Below are positions 55,175-64,000 of a stretch of DNA of 64,000 bases, in pieces. Within the stretch, counting starts at the first letter, position 1; each line of letters opens with the position of its first letter. Both the position numbers and the translations under genes were made by a program. Source of the DNA: Manduca sexta (lineage: Eukaryota > Arthropoda > Insecta > Lepidoptera > Sphingidae); the NCBI RefSeq assembly GCF_014839805.1, contig NC_051130.1, forward strand, positions 6,386,001 through 6,450,000, in the 5' to 3' direction. The notes below the pieces were generated by a model that was given only the letters and a program-made list of their open reading frames with translations, had not been told where the DNA came from and searched no databases.

Positions 55175-55859
55175 TTAAATAAACAATTTTAAATACTTTT
55201 ATCAAAAATGTATGTTATCCAAAATCTAATGGAAAATGATTTATACAAATCCACATTATAATGGAAAGATACACTAGCTTTAATTTTTTTAGAAAGGGGT
55301 TGCTGTCAAATAACATTAAGGCAATCCTGATGTCATTGCGTGTCACTGGCTCTACCGCTCCATGCGTGAGAAAGAGAAAACACGATAACCCCTGATGAAC
55401 CATATCACACCCCAATTTTTGCTCATAACATTTCAAATATGAATAACTGAATTATTTCCAATCAATTTTGTTGCTGATTTCACAAAAGTATTTATTTTTC
55501 TAATTATTTTTATTACATATAATATAATGTACAATATCAAACTTGGGAAACTATTAGTTCAGTCATAATATGTCACGAATTTAATTCATACAAACAAAAA
55601 CCAAGTTGCATATAATTAATTACAGCCATAGTACTGAGAGAAATGTTCCGTACTCGTACAGATGTTAGACGCTTATTGATAGTACGGTATTCGTTTCAAT
55701 ACGGGATTCGAACTCGTGCTTCTAAAGTTACAGTCATTCATTCTGCTGCGCGGCGGACTGTCAAATCGTCTAGTTGTAAATTATTGCCCTCATGTTTCAC
55801 GTCGCGAGGTGTTTTACTTTTGACAGCGAACTTCCTGGCAAATATGTTGTAATTTTTCT
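55175..55859. other. AT-rich DNA with one tRNA-like motif
   Basis: At 55700-55720 'acgggattcgaactcgtg' is the complement of a B-box-like sequence; no full tRNA fold was seen, so it is probably SINE debris. Confidence 0.4.
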
Positions 55860-56150
55860 GTTCGGACTGCCGAGATGAATGTCCGCAGGTTCGAATCCCT
55901 CTGACTTTTCTAAAAAAATCATGTGTGTATTCTTTGTGAATTTATCGTTCGCTTTAACGGTGAAGGAAAACATCGTGAGGAAACCTGCACATCTGAGAAG
56001 TTCTCTATAGGAATTTCGAAGGTGTGTCAAGTCTACCAATCCGCACTAGGCCAGCGTGGTGGACTAAGGCCTAATCCCTCTCAGTAGTAGAGGAGGCCCG
56101 TGCTCAGCAGTGGGCAAGTATATAATACAGGGCTGATGTTATTATTATTA
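55860..56150 (+). repeat. tRNA-derived SINE, second family, well preserved
   Basis: The head has a B box (caggttcgaatccctct). The body has 'gtgaaggaaaacatcgtgag', 'ccaatccgcactaggccagc' and 'ctcagtagtagaggaggccc', and the tail 'gggctgatgttattattatt' ends in ATT repeats. The same family lies at 26095-26400. Confidence 0.8.
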
Positions 56151-57544
56151 TAATATTATTTTCTGTTCCAACGTAAAACCAATGATATTCCACGTAAAAT
56201 TCATTTCGTGAATGAGCGGTACAATTTTATAGTGAGTTTCTTGGTAAAGTTGTAATTTTTCCGATCTAAACGTCTTGACTCTTGAATGAGTGGTCTGAAT
56301 GAGCAGTTCTAGCTTCTGGCGGACCGCCAAACCGCTGATCACTCTGTTTCCATACGTCTAATCCGTATTGTTGAGAATTCCTTTGGAAACTCATAAATCA
56401 GTTCGGCATTAGCGCGTTAAAATGTTTGTAACTTTTTTCAGCCATTTTAATGGAACAGTCGTTAAATTATTTTGATGTGGCCAACGCGACCACTTTACTT
56501 TTTGTAACATCTTTATAATAATATTATGGCTAACAGATTTAACGGCTATTTTATATGCTTTGCGTATGTTGTCACAAGTTTATTTATTTTGTATTTCATA
56601 ATCGTGCACCATCGCATATATGAATAAATTTACTGTTTTATGTCACGTTGGTAGTTCTTTTATTGTTTGTCATATCTATAAAAATGTTGTAAAGTTATTA
56701 CACTGTGGAAACTGTACACACAAAAGAACATATTTATCGCAGCCAAAAGTGACAACCGAGTCACAGTGTCTGATTGTTTGGGTAGTTTCGATTAAGGCTG
56801 AGTTATTTTATTTGTATATAATTTAGGGTTTTTATAAAATAATCAAACAGCTCAAAAAGTTTAATATAGTTTTTTTATAAATTTCTTCAAGCTCCCATAT
56901 TCTGAAAATGTATTTATTAAATTTCTAAGTTTAAGTATTTATCCATGAAACATATTTGCATTGATTAATTTCTCCCATAATATTAAAGCTTTATTCATTG
57001 CCAAAAAATATTTATTTATAAACAAACATAATATATACAAATGATATTGAAATATATGACAAAGAATTTGATAGGCGCCAGATATAAAATTCAAATTGCG
57101 AAAACACGGTTTCGATTATCATAAAGACGGAATATTAAGCATTTATGTAGTTTTAAGTTTCATGGGCCAAACCCATGTGTAAATTATTTTATAAATTTAT
57201 CAATTTGTGAATTTTATTACAAATATCGATCGCTATCACATTATTTTATCGATTTATCTATATTATCGTTACGTTAAATAAAATCAGATGCTAACATGTA
57301 TAAAATGTGTATTTTTTATTACTTTATCACTGTATGTTACGATAACATTTATGTTTTCATAAATTAAAAACATAAAATACCTTATCCAGAACAAATGTAA
57401 TTGTTATCAGCAAAGTAACCAATTTAATTTTCCCAAATAATTTAATTTACAGATTTAACAAAAAATATCCTTTTTTTATATTTTATTTTAGTATAAATAT
57501 GTTTTTTTTCGTACGCCCAAAACTGTCCTTTGTAGTATTATCAT
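56151..57544. other. AT-rich DNA, nothing recognised
   Basis: No feature was identified. Confidence 0.5.
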
Positions 57545-57690
57545 CTCCATCCAATGGTTGTGCGGTAGAGATCGCCTCGAGCGGTAAGACCGCCATTTGT
57601 ACCAACGGTGTTTAAATTATTTCCACTATATGTATATATATTTGTTTTTTTTTTATATTTATAGTGTACAATAAAGTTTTTAAATATATA
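57545..57690 (+). repeat. LINE 3' tail remnant
   Basis: 'agagatcgcctcgagcggta' followed by 'agaccgccatttgtac' and, 50 bases on, 'gtgtacaataaag' with an A/T-rich end resembles the 3' tail of lepidopteran LINEs. The family is not certain. Confidence 0.5.
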
Positions 57691-58141
57691 AATATATTTC
57701 GATAAACAAGGAAACATGTACAAATTAATTAGAATCGATAAAACATGAACAAATATAACTGTAACAATGTGTTGCGTGCAGTCCCTAATCAAATCTTATA
57801 CTACCAACAATTCTGATCCCAATTGAACGCAACTTCCCCTTAACAAACGGGTTGAGCTTTGTTAATTGCCATGTCGATGCTTCGATAGAAAGATGATAAT
57901 ACCCTGATAGGTGTGGCCTAAAATTACTTTAAGATTTATTTCTAATAGAATATAATACCAATTTTACCTGACGCAGTATCAAAATGTGGAAGGTAATTTC
58001 CTCTGACACTTAATAATGGTTAATCTAGAGATCGAAATAGACTAACCTTACGTTTATATCAAACGGGATTAAATCTTTAAAAATTAACGAAGTCTTTCAA
58101 AGAATCGTTGTGTATTTTTGTTTTAATTATTTTATATAAAT
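57691..58141. other. AT-rich DNA, nothing recognised
   Basis: No feature was identified. Confidence 0.5.
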
Positions 58142-58514
58142 CTAGATTTTGCTCGCAGCTTCGACCGCGTGATGGAATTCTCCGGGGTAAAAGTCCCGTT
58201 ATATATTTTCCCGGGATAGAAAGTAGCCTATAACCTTCCCAGGGTCAACCCTACGGTACATCATTTTTGTTTAACTCCAATGGTTTAGGCAGCGTACGCC
58301 AAGATAGCATTTTTTTCCGACTTACTTGATATGTATTGTTATATTATGATCAAATTACACAAAATCATTATAAATTTTAGCCTATGTGTTATTCTGATGT
58401 ATAACCAATATTACTGTAAAGTTTCATCCAAATCCGTTCAGCACTTTTTTCGTAAAATAGGAACAAACATACATACATCCATCCTCACAAACTTTCGCAT
58501 TTATAATATTACGA
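58142..58514 (-). mobile_element. Short non-autonomous Helitron, 373 bp
   Basis: On the minus strand it begins TCGTAATATTATAAATGCG, has 'ctgaacggatttggatgaaa' in the middle, and ends with a hairpin region (acgcggtcgaagctgcgagc) and CTAG at 58142-58145. Confidence 0.75.
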
Positions 58515-59017
58515 AGATAACTCTACGTGATTATCATTAAATCCGAGTGATCGATAAAAAATCTCGTTTGTTGAGGAAAGTAGATAAAACAGTTCTTATA
58601 TATTTAAATTAAAGTAGATAAAATAATATGGAGCATAATAAGATTCAAATATAAGACGAGATGAATTGTTTATAGCCATATTCGTGTGGGCACATGACCG
58701 GTTTAATTAAGTGATTTTACATATTTCGGTTAGTTTCTGTCAAAATAAGGTATTTATGGTAATCGCTATGATTTTAGCATAAAAATGACAACGAATGTGC
58801 AAAGGAATTTTGCGAGGCGGAGGTCTGACGAAACGAGGCCTCTTTTATGTTCATCAAGTATCAAGAAATGTCTCATTTTCACATCCAAGTTCGTTTTTTA
58901 TAACATACATTAGTATGATGGTATAATTAGTATGGAAATTTAGAAAGAAATTTGACATTTATTTTTTTTATATTACTTTTAACTACAAACGGATGTTCAA
59001 ACGACTTTATAATATAT
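58515..59017. other. AT-rich DNA, nothing recognised
   Basis: No feature was identified. Confidence 0.5.
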
Positions 59018-59220
59018 TCTAATATATAAAACTGAAGAGTTTGTTTGTTTGTTTGAACGCGCTAATCTCATGAAGTACTTAAATGTTTTTTATTTTCACT
59101 AATAGGAAACTACATTACTCATGAGTGCTATAAACTACTTTTTATTCGGTGAACACATTAAGCGGGACTTTTATCCCGGAAAAACATTTTCACGCGGGCA
59201 GAGCCGCGAGCATAAGCTAG
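59018..59220 (+). mobile_element. Short non-autonomous Helitron, 203 bp
   Basis: It begins TCTAATATATAAAACTGAAG, has (GTTT)n at 59040-59053, and ends with a GC hairpin region (cacgcgggcagagccgcgag) and CTAG at 59217-59220, followed by T. Confidence 0.75.
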
Positions 59221-61705
59221 TTATTAATAAGAAGTATGGTGTACCGTTTCGTATCAGATAAGGAATTCAGTAGAATTTTATTAATAACCTAACACCTAGC
59301 ACGAGTCGCCTCGGGTAATTTTTTAACATGTATTTAGGATTTTTTCATAAGATAATCACACGTTTTGAGACGTTTGTGGCGATGTCGGACATTTGAATTA
59401 TGATGCGGAAAATACGTAGGTTTCGAAACAACCTTGTCTATGAGGAATGTTCTTTAACATGTCAATAGTAATCAGAAGGGAGTACGATATGACCTTCGAG
59501 GTAATGAGACAAGAAATGACGAAGAATTTACAAATATCATTCTGTCTTTGGAAATACATCGTAATATTGACAGATACGCATTTTAGATTTTCCGTCACGG
59601 CTTTGATATCTGTAAATCTAAAAGGTCGTCAATAAATCTATTTTAAAACGTTTTTACATTTTCCTTGTTCCTGATAATACATTAACGATAAGTAACCTTG
59701 GAAGTAACGTAGTTTCTGATCTGTTTATATCTCGTGCAAAATTGACATAAAGAGATAAAGCGGGCCCTTACAACCGATTTGGGGCGTGCAAACTGTTATG
59801 TTTTAGGGCGCCAGCGAGGACGCGGTAGGTAAACTTTTGTATTTTATATATTTTGTAATTGGCCCATTTTTTTTTATCTTTCGCTTGTCATAGATTAAAT
59901 AATAAACGGCTTGTTGCGACACGAAGCTACAAAGCTGAATAGCTCGGTTCTATCTCGATGCGTATTCAAATTAGCGTGACGTTTTGCCCACACGCCGTGA
60001 TGGACGATTTATCGCTAGCCAGTCTTGTTTTCTTACATTTTTCTTCAGTTTTTCAACACTTTATTCATATACTTTACTAATGAGAAGGAAATATGAAGAA
60101 ATTGCACATTTATTTCAGTATATATCATATCTAATGCTTAATATATTAAAAAATAATCGTAACTTTTAATACAATTATTAGAGTGAAATATAATGTATAA
60201 AATTTTTTGGTGTAAACATTCTGTTGAATAAACTAATTTTATCTTCTACAATATATTTAAACCTCTTATTTTTAAGGCCAAAGGTATTTTTGCAGTATTG
60301 AAATAGTTTATTACCTAATTCATTTTACTGTGAGCTTGAAATCGACAAAGAATTCGAATGTTTCACATTCACAATTAAATTTTATTAGTGATCTCACGTT
60401 TCTTAACCATTTGTTAGGACATAAATTTAACAATTCCCAGTACACGCCTACTGGTATTACGTAACAACTGATACCATCAAATCAATATCATCTTTTGTAT
60501 CAAAATTTAAAATACATAACAAATAAATCATGTTATACCTTGCTCGAAAGTAATTCTGCGTGATATTTTTAGAATTAAATTTTGTTTCATCTGTAATCTG
60601 TATTGTAATTACTTTTTATGATTTAGAGCATACAGTCTGTTATTTATTATTACATTTGTAGTACAAAAATATCAATGATTTTTTATGTTTATGTAAATAT
60701 AGTACAATATCTAATTAATAATTTGGATCTATATGCTTTTATCACGAGTACCAATTTCGTATAGAATTGTAAATGTGGTTAAAGTGAGCGGTCGCGGTCG
60801 TCTTGCGGGTAACGGAGAGGGACAGTATTGGACCACAGGCAAAATTAATACTATTACAAAATATCTTGTTTTTTACGTGTGACAGTTTTTGTTCACGGCA
60901 GTGGATGTGTGGAAGATTTAAAAAAAAAATGTCAAAATAAATAAAACAGGTTAGAGAGAGTTTAGCGCTCTATCTGTGAATAGGTTTTAAAATGGTTTAG
61001 CAGTTACAGCGTTTCTTTTATATAAACTAACCTAAAAATTTTGCTTCTTGATATATTATGTTATTATATATTTCGTGGAAAAGAACGAAATAATCTCACA
61101 AAATCCTGATAAAATAACATTTCGTAGTTCATAATCACTCTGTAGTTACGTCTTTCTTAACTCATAATACGTGAGAAAATCACAAAAATAAGCTACTATA
61201 GGGTTTCAGACATGACCTAACGAAACAGACTGGTTAATGAGCTCCTCAAGATGAAGTGGGTGTGCGAATAATTCTTACTTAATCTAAACGATTTAATTTG
61301 AAGTATGACCTTTGCTAGTACATTTTACGAAGGGCTTAAGGGTTAAATTAATTTAAGGTAATCCTACTGAATATTCGAGATGGTTTTACTAAAACAGATG
61401 GTGAAGTAGTACATCTTGAGAAAACTTGCTTTATTAATAATATCAAAGTTTTGAATATGGAGGTTTGTTATTAACAATCTGACTATATATGTAACCAAAT
61501 TTAATGTTATTAGATTGCGAGGCTTCCTAAAAATATTAAAGTTCTACTCTCTCTGTCAAAAAGTGGGCTCAATAATAATTCTGTATGGCTAAACAATTCT
61601 ATAATTGAAAGACCTGCACCTCAAATATTTTTTCAATACCGTAAGTATTATGTAATATTTTTTAAGAACACAGTTGAGGATCAGATGGAACTAGATTTAA
61701 TAAAT
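59221..61705. other. AT-rich DNA, nothing recognised
   Basis: Only a short GC-richer patch at 60785-60840 stands out; it has no coding or repeat identity I can name. Confidence 0.5.
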
Positions 61706-61719
61706 ATGTTTAAAACTGA

Positions 61720-61986
61720 CTAGACTGCCTCGGTGGCGTAGTTGCATTGCACGTCCGGTACAATAGCGCTCTGAGGTCCTGGGTTCGAATCCCGGGTCGG
61801 GCAAAGTGATATTTGGGTTTTTCTGCTCAGTATCAGCCCGGAGTCTGGAATTTGTGCCCGATATGGCGATAGGCTCGCCCCCTATCACATCATGGGACGG
61901 AACATACTTGGCGAAAAGTGGGTGCCCTAGTTGCGCCTCTGCATACCCCTTCGGGGATAAAATGCGTGATGTTATGTATGTTATGT
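61720..61986 (+). repeat. tRNA-derived SINE, intact, with 14-bp target duplication
   Basis: ATGTTTAAAACTGA flanks it at 61706-61719 and 61987-62000. The head has an A-box-like 'ggtggcgtagttg' and a B box GGTTCGAATCC at 61782-61792, so RNA polymerase III should be able to start here. The tail consists of 'gttatgtat' repeats. This is the best reference copy of the family in the window. Confidence 0.88.
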
Positions 61987-62000
61987 ATGTTTAAAACTGA

Positions 62001-63716
62001 TTTAGTAGTGACTCCTTAATAGGCGGTAAGGTATAAGCCATCTAGTTAAAACATATACCTGAGTTGATTTGCATTCATAGAACAGTAGATAAACATTGTT
62101 TTAACTGTGATTTACGACTTACAAACGTGGAAACTGTTTGACGTACGTATCATAAAGGTTTCTCAACATCAAAAATAACGCCGATTTTATCCATTAATAT
62201 TTTTAAAGAATATTCCAGATATTTCAATTGGAATGAATATATCAGAGTCATTCGTGTAAAGGCTGAATATAATTAATTTAATATACACTTAACGCAATAT
62301 TTTATTATACAAATGTTTTAAAGCCCTTACATATGCAAATGCGTATGACAGGCGTGGCCCAGTTTAAACGCTATAGGCAGATAACACAAGTTAGATAAAG
62401 CGATAACAGCCTTACCTGGCATGACATTGATATTTTGTGACGACCTTGGAGCATGTTTTTTTTTTTGAAAATTTTATATCTAACCTTTTTATTAACTTCA
62501 ACATTTAAAAAGTTTATTTTTGCGGGCAATGCTTGTGGTAATTATGGTGTTATGACATGCACATTTACCATTAACCTGGTATGGAAGATTTATTAGATTA
62601 GCTGGCTGTTAGAGCACTCCTGAGTAATCTGATAGATATGGAGCTCCGCTAATTACACCGGTATATGGCACGAGGTGTCTCATTGATATATAAGTTGTCT
62701 AATTTCTCAATATAAACATTAAACATTGATAGATTAAGGTTGAAATTCACTTCCTGTTTTTAAGCCAATGTGTGCTGATTCGATCATATCGATCATTTCT
62801 CGCAAATGATAATGTCCGTTATTTTTAATCAAGTCCAAATACAATAATCCCTCAATTTCTTATCGCCTTTTACCTTCAACCAAAAATGCACTAGTACGTA
62901 AACTGATTTACGTTCAATTTTTAATGTGATTAAATAAATGGCATATTTAAAAAATCTATGACAAAATACAACAGGTTGGAATGTTTGAATAAATTATAAA
63001 AAAATAATAACAGCAAGTTTATTTTTTTTCTCTACAATGGTATGGTATAATTTTGAATTTAGCACCTTATAGGTTGTCATAGAAGATTCGCAAAGCCATT
63101 TGGTAAAGAAACATTTACACAACACATATTTTCTCATTTCACATACAGTCATCAGTCGCGTATGTGCAAATAAAATTTGAGTTGAACTGAAACAACACAG
63201 ATACGACTTTGTTTGGAAAACGATAAATGCGTTTTCTCAAAACATTCCGCTATCTAGATTAGGAAAACTGAATATTGGAACGTCGTAATTTCAACCGCTC
63301 TAATTAAAGTAAATAAAGTTCAGGTAACATTGAGTTTCGTTTTCGAATGAAATAAGTTTAATGTGTTTGTACAAAATCGGGAGTAGGTCATATTTGAGGT
63401 GAGATAAAATGATAAATAGTTATAAAATTTACTATACTCGTGTTATTAACAGTTTTTATTGTAGTTGATTTTTGGACGATTTTTTTGATGTAAACATTTT
63501 CATGTACTCACGTGTTGTGGACGATGATAAAAATATTGCCAGAAACTAGGAAAATATTGCATTATTCATGAATTTATAATAAAAAGTCGCGATTATATGA
63601 CATAATAAATGTAGGTCATGCCATTACGTTGTTAAGTAGCTTTATCAAAAATTAAAATAAAATCATCATCGATCGAGACGAATCATTCAGAAAAAAACTG
63701 ACTTTAAAAATCAATT
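62001..63716. other. AT-rich DNA, nothing recognised
   Basis: No feature was identified. Confidence 0.5.
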
Positions 63717-63899
63717 TCACTTCACAAGTCCATTCGCGATTGTTACGAGAACGAATATTAAAACGCTAATCGTGCGTTTTGACAGTTCCGCATTTTCGCG
63801 CCAATTTTCCGGTAGACGCGGGAAGATTCGGTGGTGTGCACACGGTCGGTGGCGCGCCCGCGCGCTCTCTGTGTGGACTGCCGACGCGCTGCGCCCCAT
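63717..63899 (-). CDS. Candidate first coding exon with a signal-peptide-like end (gene B?)
   Basis: A minus-strand frame opens with an ATG at 63899 inside a GC- and CpG-rich patch that contrasts sharply with the AT-rich surroundings. After about 40 polar, arginine-rich residues it reads KRTISVLIFVLVTIANGL, a hydrophobic run like a signal peptide or anchor, and a possible donor GTGAAG follows at once. Upstream on the same strand lies TTACGTCA, a CRE-like site. Orientation and position would allow this to be the 5' exon of gene B across an 18-kb intron, but there is no direct evidence, and the long polar start before the hydrophobic run is atypical. Confidence 0.3.
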   Translation of the reverse strand: MGRSASAVHTESARARHRPCAHHRIFPRLPENWRENAELSKRTISVLIFVLVTIANGLVK

Positions 63900-64000
63900 C
63901 TACTACTTTACGATTTACGGGCGTGACGTAAAAATGGACAAAAATTCTGTAACATTGAACATGTATCACGTGGTGGCCCATGCTTCATATGCAATATGAT

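Noticed and set aside
55640..55850. Possible tRNA gene or SINE head
   Set aside because: Only a B-box-like motif is visible; no cloverleaf or A box could be placed.

Overview
The window looks like a piece of a moth or butterfly (Lepidoptera) nuclear chromosome. It is AT-rich and non-coding over most of its length, genes are split by spliceosomal introns with GT/AG borders, and it carries repeats I associate with Lepidoptera: tRNA-derived SINEs, short Helitrons ending in CTAG, RTE-like LINE tails and a pogo-like DNA transposon. I cannot name the species.

Layout. 1-5300: intergenic DNA with a LINE tail, an internally deleted pogo/Tigger-like transposon (1408-3297) and a SINE. 5302-11268: a complete, very young Ty3/gypsy LTR retrotransposon with identical LTRs, a 4-bp target duplication and gag-protease, RT-RNase H and integrase frames; its Gag has an SR-dipeptide domain built from a 15-bp minisatellite. 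11270-20800: mostly unrecognised AT-rich DNA with a 500-base assembly gap (18806-19305).

20818-26537 (+): ten exons of the C-terminal part of an ADAMTS-like secreted matrix protein (spacer, five thrombospondin type-1 repeats, PLAC domain). 28466-32642 (-): two tandem three-exon genes for small cytochrome b561-domain proteins of the CYB561D2 type. 36696-45483 (-): ten exons of a second ADAMTS-like gene, paralogous to the first with matching intron phases. The two ADAMTS-like genes therefore lie tail to tail with the two b561 genes between them. The 5' exons of both lie upstream, outside the window, in the gap, or in large introns; a GC-rich frame at 63717-63899 (-) is a weak candidate for the first exon of the second gene. 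45500-63700: non-coding DNA with Helitrons, SINEs and LINE tails.

Function. By family, the ADAMTS-like proteins should be secreted, non-catalytic organisers of the extracellular matrix (Drosophila Lonely heart is the closest insect family member I know). The b561 proteins should be di-heme transmembrane oxidoreductases; all four expected heme histidines are present in both. Nothing in the sequence proves a functional link between the two families.
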